DNA of 34,765 nt from an uncultured Succinivibrionaceae bacterium (GCA_944390085.1 CALXOT010000093.1:1-34765); one strand, 5' to 3'. Numbered from the stretch's first letter, positions 25,714-33,762 are shown. Numbers and translations: made by a program. Notes: generated by a model not told the origin, from the sequence alone.

Positions 25714-26745
25714 ATGTCCAGGGATTTTGTAGATAAAGCTGATAAAGAAGCTGACAAGATTATCATCGCCCACCGCGGGGCTAGCGCTTACCTACCTGAG
25801 CACAGTCTGGAGGCAAAAGCCCTGGCTTATGCCCAGGGTGCCCATTATCTGGAGCAGGATGTGGCCATGAGCAGGGATGATGCCCTTATCGTGATCCACG
25901 ATCATTTTCTTGATCGGGTGACAGATGTGGCCGATAAATTCCCGGGGCGTTGCCGCGCAGATGGTCGTTGGTATGTGATGGACTTTACTTTGCAAGAGCT
26001 CCGTACCCTGCGCTTTTCTGAGGGCTTTGTCAGTCATGACGGTCGTCCTGTTCCTTTGTTCCCCGGACGCTTCCCGCCCTTTGCTTCGCATTTCCAACTG
26101 CATACCTTAGAGGAGGAAATAGAGTTCATTCAGGGTTTGAACCGAACTTGTGGACGAGAGGCCGGGCTGTATGTGGAGACAAAGGCTCCCTGGCTGCATA
26201 AACTTGCGGGCAAGGATATTTCAAAAGCTGTACTCAAAACACTCAGGCGCTACGGTTATGGATCCAGAGAGAGCAAGTGCTATTTCCAGACTTTTGATTT
26301 CTTTGATCTGGAGTATGTCAAAAAGGAGCTGATGCCAGCGCTTGGCATGGATCTTAAATGTGTGCTCCTGCTTACTGATAGCCTGGATGAGACCAAGGAA
26401 TTGCGCGGGGGACAGCAGATCCCGTTTGACTGGCGTACCCTGCTCAATGAGCAGGATCTGTGCCGGATAAGGCAGCTTGCTGACGGAGTTGGTCCTGATT
26501 ACCATCTGTTGTTTGATCAAAAGCGCTCTGAGCCTGGAAAGATAGAACTTACTGACTTACCTGCCATCTTTGCCGAGCATGCACTGATCATGCACCCTTA
26601 TACCGTAAGGAAAGATCAGTTGCCGCCTTACGCTGGCGATATCAATGAATTGTTTGCCGCTATCCTGTGTCAGGCCGGGGCTGAAGGTTTATTTACAGAT
26701 TTCCCCGATTTAGGGGTAAATTTTGTCAAAACCTTGCAGGCCTAG
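25714..26745 (+). CDS. glpQ: GlpQ-type glycerophosphodiester phosphodiesterase, apparently cytoplasmic
   Basis: Hydrolyses glycerophosphodiesters to glycerol 3-phosphate and an alcohol. The GDPD signature is complete: IIAHRGASAYLPEHSLEA near residue 17, LEQDVAMSRDDALIVIHDHFLDRVTDV with the catalytic His and metal-binding acids, and YVETKAPWLHK later. It is closer to the E. coli GlpQ group (HRGASxYLPEH) than to UgpQ. The 343-residue protein begins MSRDFVDKADKEADKIIIAHRG: no signal peptide is visible, whereas E. coli GlpQ is periplasmic. GAGG (25705-25708) stands 5 bases before ATG 25714. An in-frame ATG at 25687 adds only MPVQKLEVC and no export signal. Confidence 0.93.
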   Translation: MSRDFVDKADKEADKIIIAHRGASAYLPEHSLEAKALAYAQGAHYLEQDVAMSRDDALIVIHDHFLDRVTDVADKFPGRCRADGRWYVMDFTLQELRTLRFSEGFVSHDGRPVPLFPGRFPPFASHFQLHTLEEEIEFIQGLNRTCGREAGLYVETKAPWLHKLAGKDISKAVLKTLRRYGYGSRESKCYFQTFDFFDLEYVKKELMPALGMDLKCVLLLTDSLDETKELRGGQQIPFDWRTLLNEQDLCRIRQLADGVGPDYHLLFDQKRSEPGKIELTDLPAIFAEHALIMHPYTVRKDQLPPYAGDINELFAAILCQAGAEGLFTDFPDLGVNFVKTLQA

Positions 26746-26789
26746 GGTTTGGCAGTAGGTGGCAAGCCTTTGTGGCAGTAGGGCTGCGA

Positions 26790-26813
26790 CAGGCAGGAAA
26801 CAGATCCTGCCTG
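26790..26813. terminator. Hairpin between convergent glpQ and SprA-related genes
   Basis: CAGGCAGGA (26790-26798) pairs perfectly with TCCTGCCTG (26805-26813) around AACAGA. Neither flank has a clean T-run. Confidence 0.6.
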
Positions 26814-26815
26814 GC

Positions 26816-27781
26816 TCAAGGCCTTACAGTGGAAAGTTTTGTTGCAGGTTCGTGCGTGGCAGCGCTAATGCCTCTGCCTGTATCGGGTTTACCTGATCTC
26901 CCCTGTCCTGAAGTCTTAATTGAACTGGTATCAGAGTCTTCTTGTGGCTTATTTGTCATGCCCCCGGTTCTTTCCTCACGGTTTTGTGCAGCAAGTTCAG
27001 AGCGTGCCTGCGCCTCAATCTGTGAGGCTTCGGAGGCTACACGCCGGTCCTGGGAAGAAGGTTGTGCCGGGGCTAAGGCGGCGCGCTTGACCTGTTGCAT
27101 TTTTTCAATGGTTTTGCGCGGATCTTTTTCCTTTGAAGTATCTATCTGCACTTCACCATCAGTGATGTAGCGCTTGCCATCAGGACCGGTCTCATAGCTA
27201 TAGGAAGGGGCGCTGGCCAGACTGCCCCCGGCGCTCTTGTGCGCCTGTTCATGTACCTTGACTTCCTGATGGCGTGCTTCCATCTGATCGGTTTTGCGCT
27301 GCTCTTCATCGGTCATTTCCTTGCCATCAGAGCCCATATCGTTTTTATCTTGCCCTCTGTCAGACTTCTCTTTTTCAGAAACCGTAGCTTCAGGGTTAAG
27401 GGCAGTGGCAGGTTCTAATCCGGAGGAGCCTTGGGTGCTGTTTTCAGTCCCTGCAGGGATGAGTTCTTCCTGGTTTTCAGACGCACGTTGCGTAAAGGCC
27501 TGTTGACCCTGATTGAGTTTTAGGTAGCCTTGCAGTGCCTGATGGCGTTGATGGGAAAAGGGGGCTAAGTTTGCGGCATTTCGGTCAGGGGTTTGCTGCC
27601 TTTGTCCATGTTCCTGCCCGTATTGTTCATGATCCTGAGTTAAAGAACCGGCAGGTTGATTGGCTTGCAGTGCAGGAACAGGAAGGGCTGGCATCGTCTT
27701 GGCAACACTGTCCTGTTCCGGTAACACAGCGTCCGGGGTATATGTCTGTTGTGGTGAAAAACCGCCTATTACACTTAGCAT
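26816..27781 (-). CDS. SprA-related protein with HEQAH motif (putative metalloprotease)
   Basis: A 321-residue protein. The first 160 residues are Gln/Pro/Ser rich and low complexity. The conserved core follows: HQEVKVHEQAHKSAGG with HEQAH at 177-181, a zincin-like HExxH variant, then SYSYETGPDGKRYITDGEVQ and a KTIEKMQQVKRAALAPAQPS segment. This is the SprA-related family (Pfam 12118), annotated as a putative metalloprotease, with no established reaction to my knowledge. No signal peptide is seen. I start at ATG 27781, where AGGAAAGGA lies just upstream; the open frame reaches back to 27859. Transcribed alone; its function is unknown. Confidence 0.8.
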   Translation of the reverse strand: MLSVIGGFSPQQTYTPDAVLPEQDSVAKTMPALPVPALQANQPAGSLTQDHEQYGQEHGQRQQTPDRNAANLAPFSHQRHQALQGYLKLNQGQQAFTQRASENQEELIPAGTENSTQGSSGLEPATALNPEATVSEKEKSDRGQDKNDMGSDGKEMTDEEQRKTDQMEARHQEVKVHEQAHKSAGGSLASAPSYSYETGPDGKRYITDGEVQIDTSKEKDPRKTIEKMQQVKRAALAPAQPSSQDRRVASEASQIEAQARSELAAQNREERTGGMTNKPQEDSDTSSIKTSGQGRSGKPDTGRGISAATHEPATKLSTVRP

Positions 27782-27950
27782 GTTCCTTTCCTGCACATTT
27801 AGGTCAAGCCAATGACAGCCAGCAGTCAGTACCTGAGGCAATCTGCTTGCAGTAAACAAGTTGCGTTATTTTGACAAATCTTGCCCTTATCTGCTTTATC
27901 GGCAGCAGCTGGGGCAAACTTTAGTTTTTTACCCATTACTGCAGGTGATA

Positions 27951-27979
27951 ATAAAAAGCCCGCTGCTACAGGCGGGCTC
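27951..27979 (-). terminator. Intrinsic terminator of glk
   Basis: On the minus strand AGCCCGC (27978-27972) pairs with GCGGGCT (27963-27957) and runs into TTTTTATTAT. It lies 65 bases past the glk stop. Confidence 0.8.
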
Positions 27980-28042
27980 AGGAAATTATCAATTATTGAT
28001 TATTTCAGGTTTATTGTTTGGTATATATATATTTATTTATTT

Positions 28043-29020
28043 TTATAGTATGGCACCCAGTTCCTGGCGTAAGGTGGCTCCGGCACCACGCAGACCGGCT
28101 TTAGTGTCAGTAATGACATAGGTGGGGATACGTTCCATGTAGCTTCTGAACCTGCCCTTGTCTTCAAAGGCATCGCGGAATTTTGATTGCTTGAAGAAAT
28201 CGATAAAGCGCGGTACCACACCGCCTGCGATATAAACACCACCAAAGGTACCCATGGTCAGGGCCAGGTTTCCGCCAAAGCGTCCCATCAGGCGGCAGAA
28301 GGTTTCAAGAGCCTCCAGGCAATCAGGTTCAGGCGGGGAGGCCAGCGCCTGGGAAGTTACATCAGCGGGGGTCATGTCTTTTTTTAAACGTTCGTTGCGC
28401 ATGGCAATAGCTTCATATAGATTGACCAGACCAGGCCCCGAGAGCACTCGCTCGGCTGAGACGTGACCTATCCGGGCGCGCATAGCAATTAAAATCAGAT
28501 CTTCTGCCATGTTTGCCGGCGCCAGATCGACATGCCCGCCTTCTCCGGGCAGGGACAACCATTTCTCGCCTACATGCACCAAATGCGCCACGCCCAGTCC
28601 AGTACCAGCACCGTAAACAGCGATGGGTGACTTGGGATCGGGTTCGCCGCCACCAATCTTGACCAGGGTCTTTTTATCAAGGCAAGGGACAGACATGGAC
28701 ATGGCGGTAAAATCATTGATCACGATGAGGGTGTCAAGGCCGACGGCATTTTTGAGCTGTGCCTGAGAGAATTCCCAGGGATTGTTTGTCATTTTGACAT
28801 AATCGCCGGTGATAGGACAGGCAATGGCAATACAGGCTGCATTAAAGTCGCTGTGGGTTTCCTGTCTGAATTTCAGGATGCAGCTTTCAAGAGAATCATT
28901 TTCCAGGGCTGAATAGATGATGGGGGTGCTCAGGCTGCCATCTTCCAGATTGCATAAAGCCAAACGGGCATTGGTGCCACCAATGTCACCGACTAAGGCC
29001 TGACCGGTTAAAGCCGTCAT
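28043..29020 (-). CDS. glk: Glucokinase
   Basis: Phosphorylates glucose to glucose 6-phosphate with ATP. It is the proteobacterial Glk type, not a ROK kinase: LVGDIGGTNARLAL at residues 9-22 is the phosphate-binding loop, VINDFTAMSMSVP holds the catalytic aspartate, YGAGTGLGVAHLVH is the adenosine-side loop and GEGGHVDLAP is a sugar-binding motif. Length is 325 residues (321 in E. coli). AAGGAG lies 6 bases before ATG 29020. It follows the dal locus on the same strand but is separated by a terminator and an IS relic, so it is probably expressed separately. Confidence 0.95.
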   Translation of the reverse strand: MTALTGQALVGDIGGTNARLALCNLEDGSLSTPIIYSALENDSLESCILKFRQETHSDFNAACIAIACPITGDYVKMTNNPWEFSQAQLKNAVGLDTLIVINDFTAMSMSVPCLDKKTLVKIGGGEPDPKSPIAVYGAGTGLGVAHLVHVGEKWLSLPGEGGHVDLAPANMAEDLILIAMRARIGHVSAERVLSGPGLVNLYEAIAMRNERLKKDMTPADVTSQALASPPEPDCLEALETFCRLMGRFGGNLALTMGTFGGVYIAGGVVPRFIDFFKQSKFRDAFEDKGRFRSYMERIPTYVITDTKAGLRGAGATLRQELGAIL

Positions 29021-29188
29021 ATAAGTCTCCTTCAAAACTGTATGTGGGTACGGTGGATAAGCTTATTGTAGCCCAAAGCTCAAGGACAAATCAGCTGTCG
29101 TTCTGGCAGTTTAACTACAGTACTTGCGGGGGATAGATCGTTGATATTGGCATCTTCTGTTCTCTTGAACGAGTGAGCGAGAAGAAGA

Positions 29189-29218
29189 TCCCCTTCTTTA
29201 AGGAGGGGGAGTAAGTCA
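29189..29218 (+). mobile_element. IS200/IS605-like right-end relic
   Basis: A 9-bp stem (29189-29197 with 29202-29210, two G.T pairs) has a TTAA loop and runs into GGGAGTAAGTCA (29207-29218). This 12-mer is identical to the end of the element at 132-143. The frame before it ends in TAA at 29212-29214 after the residues SEKKIPFFKEGE, which could be the last codons of a tnpB, but no zinc ribbon is found between 29036 and 29188. It is a solo end or a strongly decayed copy, between glk and the dalT terminator. Confidence 0.55.
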
Positions 29219-29261
29219 TCTGATTCGGTAACCGGTTAGCTGTAGGGTTGTTTTTAGGCTT

Positions 29262-29290
29262 AAAAAAAGCAGCCCTGCGGAGGACTGCTT
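29262..29290 (-). terminator. Intrinsic terminator of dalT
   Basis: On the minus strand AAGCAGTCCT (29290-29281) pairs with AGGGCTGCTT (29276-29267), one G.T pair, loop CCGC, then a T-run. It closes the dal unit 46 bases after the dalT stop. Confidence 0.85.
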
Positions 29291-29335
29291 GTTATGGACG
29301 GTTGATGCCGTTGATTTAGGAAGTAACAATTATTT

Positions 29336-30664
29336 TCAGGCATGTGCCTGTCCAGTTTGCAGTTGCAGCTGGGCGTTTTTTTTCTGCAGGCGCTTTTCCC
29401 TTAACTGCCAGAACGCTCCTTTAAAGCCAGGTTGCTTAACCTTAAGCAGGAAGGTAAGTCCAAAGGCCAGCAGATAAAGACCAGCATAGGCAAAGACAAC
29501 TCCCCTGACCCCAGCCCAGGGCAAGATCACTACCGCCAGCGCCGGGGCGCAGAAATTGGAGGCACCGGCGGCTAAGTTATATACCGATATGGCTGCCCCC
29601 TGATGTTCCGGTTCCAGGGTAGTGAGGATGGGGGTAATGGCGACGAAAGCTCCGACAAACCAGCCCAGCAGTACGGCCGGTACGCAGGCCATGGCAAAGC
29701 TGTCAGGATAGGCCTGCGGAATATAGTAGAACAGCAGGGTGGAGGCAGCCATGCCCAGACATCCCATGTAGCGCACAACATTGATCCAGCCCATGATTTC
29801 GTTCATGATCCCCCAGAACACGTTGGAAAAGATGGTGACAGCAAAGAACACAGCCCACACCAGCAGCCAGCGGTCAATGGTCCAGCCCAGTTCATCCACA
29901 AACATCATGGGCATTACTACTGCAAAACCAAACAGCGACAGGGTATTGATGATCCTGATCACGGCAGCGTTCGCTACCTGCGGGTTTTTAAATAGTTTGA
30001 TGGCAAAGAGCAATTCTGAGAATTTCTCTTTGGCACTTAAACCTGATTTTTCAGAGTTGCGTAAATGCCGCAGGCCGAAGATAGCACACAGGGCGCCACT
30101 AAAGGCAAAGATCAGAGCCAGCCACAGTGTGCCGTATTCGCCAATCAGTGGAATGGTGAAGCTGGGGATAAAACTGCCAACCACTCCGATGCCAATGGAG
30201 TATACAGTCCAGAACCAGCCCAGCGCAGGGCTGACCTGGCGTGGATTGATGTTCTGGACGATGGCCACCACGAAAGAGTATAAAAATAGCGGATAAGTCA
30301 GACCACGCAAGGCATAGAACAGGATGATGGTGCCGTAATGGGCGCCGTTCAAGCCAAAATAAAGAAAACAGCAATGGAAAACAATCCATAAGATGGCGCC
30401 GATCCGCATGGCGCGGCGAACCGTGATAAGTTCAGCTGTTACCCCCGAGCACCAGGCAGATAATGCTGCAGCCAGTCCGTATACAGTAAAGACCAGAGAA
30501 GATTGCGCTTTATCAAAGCCAAGTTCAATGAGGTATTGAGATAAGAAGGCCAGTTCAAAACCATCACCGGTCATGAACAGGGCTATGGCCAGATAACCTG
30601 CAAAGAGCGGGCGGGGCAGGCCGATGAAGGTCCTGACTAATGGAAGTTCAGTAGAGGTAGCCAT
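29336..30664 (-). CDS. dalT: Polyol MFS permease, DalT/RbtT type
   Basis: A 442-residue 12-helix major facilitator of the polyol permease group. As I recall the Klebsiella DalT sequence, they are alike along most of the length: GYLAIALFMTGDGFELAFLS in TM1, GLAAALSAWCSGVTAE between TM2 and TM3, ALGWFWTVYSIGIGVVGSFI, RIINTLSLFGFAVVMPMMFV and GAAISVYNLAAGASNF. DalT imports D-arabitol and RbtT ribitol; the sequence does not fully separate the two, but the adjacent dalD favours D-arabitol. I start at ATG 30664, since upstream residues lack family similarity. The gene follows dalD by 85 bases, with a strong terminator in between. Confidence 0.88.
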   Translation of the reverse strand: MATSTELPLVRTFIGLPRPLFAGYLAIALFMTGDGFELAFLSQYLIELGFDKAQSSLVFTVYGLAAALSAWCSGVTAELITVRRAMRIGAILWIVFHCCFLYFGLNGAHYGTIILFYALRGLTYPLFLYSFVVAIVQNINPRQVSPALGWFWTVYSIGIGVVGSFIPSFTIPLIGEYGTLWLALIFAFSGALCAIFGLRHLRNSEKSGLSAKEKFSELLFAIKLFKNPQVANAAVIRIINTLSLFGFAVVMPMMFVDELGWTIDRWLLVWAVFFAVTIFSNVFWGIMNEIMGWINVVRYMGCLGMAASTLLFYYIPQAYPDSFAMACVPAVLLGWFVGAFVAITPILTTLEPEHQGAAISVYNLAAGASNFCAPALAVVILPWAGVRGVVFAYAGLYLLAFGLTFLLKVKQPGFKGAFWQLREKRLQKKNAQLQLQTGQAHA

Positions 30665-30691
30665 AATAATTTTTCCGTAAGACAACTCGTT

Positions 30692-30723
30692 TAAAAAAAA
30701 ATGGGGCAGGGAGCTCTGCCCCA
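30692..30723 (-). terminator. Strong intrinsic terminator between dalD and dalT
   Basis: On the minus strand TGGGGCAG (30723-30716) pairs perfectly with CTGCCCCA (30709-30702), loop AGCTCC, followed by nine T with no break. It stands 27 bases after dalD and 28 bases before the dalT ATG, where it should reduce permease expression. Confidence 0.85.
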
Positions 30724-30749
30724 GACACTTGCGTTTTATATGTTCCGAT

Positions 30750-32129
30750 TTAAGCTGCAGCGTGATGTGCTTTTGCAAAGAGCTTTACGCTGTGGACAGC
30801 ATCATGCATGGCTGAGACAAATTGCGGGGTGCAGGCCAAGTCGCCAAATAGCTCTCTGCCTGCGGCATAGGCTGCCACTTCATCCGGAGCCTGCAGTATT
30901 TGCCTGGCCCAATTTGGATCAAAGCTGCTGTCCTGATACTCAAAGGGGATCTGCCCTGCCTGCCATAAATGCAGGAAGTGCAGGTATAGCGCCGTGATGA
31001 ACAAGACTGGCTGCGGGTTTACCCCTTTGTGAAAGCAATCACTGATAGTGGGTTTGACAAAGGAGATAAGTTTTGAATAACAGTCCTGGCAGATGCGCTG
31101 CAGGGTGTCCCGGATATGATTGTTCTTAAAACGGCGCAGCACTTCATCGCGATAGTTTTCAAGATCAATGCCGTTGCCCTTAATGCAAGGGATAACGCTG
31201 TCAGTGACATAGCTGTAAGCCAGCTGGTACAGCTCTGGATCACGGGCACATTCAAAGACATAGTTGTAACCCTTGATGATCCCGGAGAGGGCCAGGATAC
31301 TGTGGCTAGCGTTCAGGATACGCAGCTTGGCATCTTCAAAGGGCGTGACGTCATTTACCATTTGTGCACCGCACTTTTCAAGTGCCGGACGTCCTGCCTT
31401 GAAATTATCCTCAATCACCCACTGGAAAAATTCTTCTGCCATGACCGGCACGCAGTCAGGGTGTCCGGTAAGTTTTTCAATTTCTGCATTCAGATCGGCA
31501 GCCGGGCGCGGGGTAATGCGGTCTACCATGGTATTGGGGCAGGTAACATGTTCGTTTAAGAAAGCAAGTACGCTGTCAAGTCCGCGATGCTGTAAAAAGA
31601 GGCGCAAGCCATGTTCAAACTTGCGGCCGTTTTCGCGCACATTGTCGCAAGAAAGCAGGGTAATGTCGCCAGCACCATTTGCCATGCGCTGTTGCAGGAT
31701 GGCGGCACAGGTGGCATACACATTATTAATTTCTCCCTTTAAGGAAGCTGCGATCACTGGATGGTCGCAGTTAAGATTAAGTTTACTGTCAAGGTAATAC
31801 CCGGCCTCAGTCACAGTAAATGAAATCACCTTACAATCAGGATCTGCTCCCTGATCGATTAAGGGCTTAAGCCCCTTGACATAGGGGATCACCCGGCTGA
31901 TGGAGTGAATGTCATGAATTTTACGTTCACCTTCAGGATTTACGGTTTCCAGTGTATAGTGCAGATCCTGTTTTAACATGCCCGTTACAGTAGCTTCAGC
32001 ATCGTCACGGATATTTCCGGATATAAAACGCCAGTTAGTATTGCCTTCTTCAATCAGGCGGTTAAAGGCATAAGCCTGATGTGCGCGGTGGAAGGAGCCC
32101 ATGCCCAGGTGCAGCCAGATGTTTGTCAT
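30750..32129 (-). CDS. dalD: D-arabitol 4-dehydrogenase-like polyol dehydrogenase
   Basis: A 459-residue NAD-dependent dehydrogenase of the mannitol dehydrogenase/uronate reductase family. It would oxidise D-arabitol to D-xylulose. The Rossmann start is LHLGMGSFHRAHQA (7-19). FTVTEAGYYLD (104-114) and DNVRENG (162-168) follow. The family signature is MVDRITPRP (201-209), and the catalytic lysine region is DAKLRILNASHS, with K268. By memory it resembles Klebsiella DalD more than MtlD or UxuB, and the adjacent DalT-like permease supports this. No xylulokinase gene is present in the window. It is the first gene after the operator region and is followed by a terminator. Confidence 0.87.
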   Translation of the reverse strand: MTNIWLHLGMGSFHRAHQAYAFNRLIEEGNTNWRFISGNIRDDAEATVTGMLKQDLHYTLETVNPEGERKIHDIHSISRVIPYVKGLKPLIDQGADPDCKVISFTVTEAGYYLDSKLNLNCDHPVIAASLKGEINNVYATCAAILQQRMANGAGDITLLSCDNVRENGRKFEHGLRLFLQHRGLDSVLAFLNEHVTCPNTMVDRITPRPAADLNAEIEKLTGHPDCVPVMAEEFFQWVIEDNFKAGRPALEKCGAQMVNDVTPFEDAKLRILNASHSILALSGIIKGYNYVFECARDPELYQLAYSYVTDSVIPCIKGNGIDLENYRDEVLRRFKNNHIRDTLQRICQDCYSKLISFVKPTISDCFHKGVNPQPVLFITALYLHFLHLWQAGQIPFEYQDSSFDPNWARQILQAPDEVAAYAAGRELFGDLACTPQFVSAMHDAVHSVKLFAKAHHAAA

Positions 32130-32182
32130 GTTATTAATCCTCTTTAAAAGCAGTAGTCCATGCCGGAATCTTTTCGTTGTAT

Positions 32183-32220
32183 CTTATACATAAGACTTAC
32201 GTGTAAGTCTTATGTATAAG
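32183..32220. promoter_or_regulatory. 38-bp perfect inverted repeat upstream of dalD
   Basis: CTTATACATAAGACTTAC (32183-32200) and its exact complement (32203-32220) flank a 2-base centre. It lies 54 bases upstream of the dalD ATG. A dyad this long and AT-rich, between a catabolic operon and a divergent regulator gene, is probably an operator, perhaps for the ROK protein; in RNA it would also fold as an 18-bp stem. Confidence 0.7.
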
Positions 32221-32341
32221 TTATATTGTAAAGTTACGGCAAAGTAAGGTGAGCGCACTCTCACAGACAGGCAACACAAGGTCAAATGCGGATAAAGATA
32301 TTTACGTCTTACAATTATTTGTTTGATATTTAGGTAGTTTA

Positions 32342-32355
32342 TGTAAATTTTTACA
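32342..32355. promoter_or_regulatory. TGTAAA/TTTACA dyad in the dal control region
   Basis: TGTAAA-TT-TTTACA is a perfect 14-bp dyad. Its core TATGTAAA occurs again at 32451-32458 and 32462-32469, suggesting a second binding motif in the region. Confidence 0.35.
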
Positions 32356-32416
32356 AAAATAAAAGGTGGCACAAAGCGGGCAGCCTTGCAAAAAAGCAGA
32401 TTTTTCGGCAGATAGT

Positions 32417-32438
32417 AAATATGAACAAGATCACATTT
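32417..32438. promoter_or_regulatory. CRP-type binding site in the dal/ROK intergenic region
   Basis: The 22 bases AAATATGA-(ACAAGA)-TCACATTT match the symmetric CRP consensus in 19 positions, with one half-site perfect. It is 288 bases from the dalD start and 154 from the ROK start, so it is rather far from either proximal promoter, but carbon-source control of a polyol locus is expected. Confidence 0.65.
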
Positions 32439-32449
32439 ATTTGTGGCTT

Positions 32450-32469
32450 TTATGTAAATTTTATGTAAA
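32450..32469 (+). repeat. Tandem TTATGTAAA direct repeats
   Basis: TTATGTAAA occurs at 32450-32458 and 32461-32469, spaced 11 bases, one helical turn. Together with the dyad at 32342-32355 this suggests protein binding on one face of the helix. Confidence 0.4.
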
Positions 32470-32533
32470 AGCTGATGGCGACAGCCATACTTTGATGTAC
32501 CTTATGTCTTTAATCTAAAGAGGGCATGAGTTC

Positions 32534-32542
32534 TGGCATAAT
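32534..32542 (+). promoter_or_regulatory. Extended -10 promoter element of the ROK regulator
   Basis: TG-G-CATAAT (32534-32542) lies 50 bases upstream of the regulator's ATG, without a recognisable -35 box. Confidence 0.45.
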
Positions 32543-32592
32543 TTGTTAAACAGAATTTGGAGATCCCGTTAATTATTTAGGATGGCAGATTT

Positions 32593-33762
32593 ATGGATGC
32601 ACCGCTAAAGGGGCTTAATAAGTTATCCCTAAAAGAGGTAAACCGCAGGCAGGTGGTCAGCGCTCTGTATCATTCCGGCGGCATGAGCAAACAGCAACTG
32701 GTAAATGAGTTACAGTTATCCCTGTCCACGGTAGATCAATATATACGTACACTAAGTGCCGTAGGCCTGGTACAAAGTGGAAACTGCCTGGCCTCCACCG
32801 GCGGCCGCCCGCCCCGTTTGCTGACTGTCAATCCGGATTATAAAAAAGCTGTGGGGATTGCGGTGTTGAACCATGTGGTGCATTTTGCTGCCTGTGATCT
32901 GTTTGGCCGTGAGCGTGCCCAACAAAGCTGCAATCTCGATTACCGGCATGATAAAAGTTATTTTACTGCGCTAAGTCAGGCTTTTGAGTCCTTTTTACAA
33001 GCCAATTCCTTAAAGCGCGAGGATTTGCTTTCTCCTTATGTGGCAGTGCAGGGGCTTACCGATCGTGAAGGCACTAGTATCGTATTCGGGCCGCTTTTTG
33101 ATGGCGTAAAACTTGATGCTGCTACCCTGAGCCTTTCCTTAGGGCTGAAGATCACCCTCTGTCATGACTCTTATGCCGCCTGCGTATATGAGCTGTGGCA
33201 GCACCCTGAATTGAAGCAGGGGGTGATGTTCATGCTAAACCGCAATTTTGGTGGTGCACTGTTTATAAATGGTGAAGTAGTGACCGGGCTGGGGGGAACT
33301 GCCGGTACGCTGGAACATTATTGCGTCAATCCGCATGGCAAGCTTTGTTATTGCGGCAGCAGGGGCTGTCTTGAGACTTATTGTGCAGCTGACGTGCTGT
33401 TGACGCAAAGCGGATGCGCTGATAGGCAGGAGTTTTTCATAAAGTTGCGTGGCGGGGATAGCCGCCTAATTGAGCTGTGGCAGGAATATCTGCAGGTTTT
33501 AGCACAGGTGGCACGTAACGTATTGTGTATCACTGATGGTTCACTGCTGTTGTCAGGATATTTAAGTCCATATATAAACGAAGATGATAAAGGCACTTTG
33601 TTACGCCTTATTAATCAGAATCTGCCCTTTAAACTCACAGCAGAGCGGCTGGTGACAGGCCGGGGAGGGGATACCGCTCCAGCCTTGGGGGCGGCACAGT
33701 GTGCCCTTGAACGTTATCTGAACCAGGAATTTTCCATCAGGCAGGTGCGCGGACAATTCTGA
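32593..33762 (+). CDS. ROK-family transcriptional regulator (NagC/Mlc/XylR type)
   Basis: A 389-residue regulator. The N-terminal winged helix (residues 12-62) has the helix-turn-helix MSKQQLVNELQLSLSTVDQY. The ROK domain follows. Its zinc motif is EHYCVNPHGKLCYCGSRGC, with C252, C254 and C259. The kinase-type active-site stretch is altered (LCHDSYAACVYE in place of ENDANAA), so it probably binds a sugar without phosphorylating it. Divergent position next to dalDT suggests that it controls them; Klebsiella dal genes use a different type of regulator, as far as I recall. AGGATGG lies just upstream of the ATG. The effector is unknown and could be D-arabitol, D-xylulose or a sugar phosphate. Confidence 0.9.
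   Translation: MDAPLKGLNKLSLKEVNRRQVVSALYHSGGMSKQQLVNELQLSLSTVDQYIRTLSAVGLVQSGNCLASTGGRPPRLLTVNPDYKKAVGIAVLNHVVHFAACDLFGRERAQQSCNLDYRHDKSYFTALSQAFESFLQANSLKREDLLSPYVAVQGLTDREGTSIVFGPLFDGVKLDAATLSLSLGLKITLCHDSYAACVYELWQHPELKQGVMFMLNRNFGGALFINGEVVTGLGGTAGTLEHYCVNPHGKLCYCGSRGCLETYCAADVLLTQSGCADRQEFFIKLRGGDSRLIELWQEYLQVLAQVARNVLCITDGSLLLSGYLSPYINEDDKGTLLRLINQNLPFKLTAERLVTGRGGDTAPALGAAQCALERYLNQEFSIRQVRGQF

Noticed and set aside
27951..28042. AT-rich TATATATATTTATTTATT stretch as a small RNA or replication element
   Set aside because: It is only the AT-rich 3' flank of glk beside its terminator; no DnaA boxes or other hairpin are seen.
32342..32469. Repeats in the dal control region as a CRISPR array
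   Set aside because: Units are only 8-9 bases, with irregular spacing and no 20-40 base spacers.
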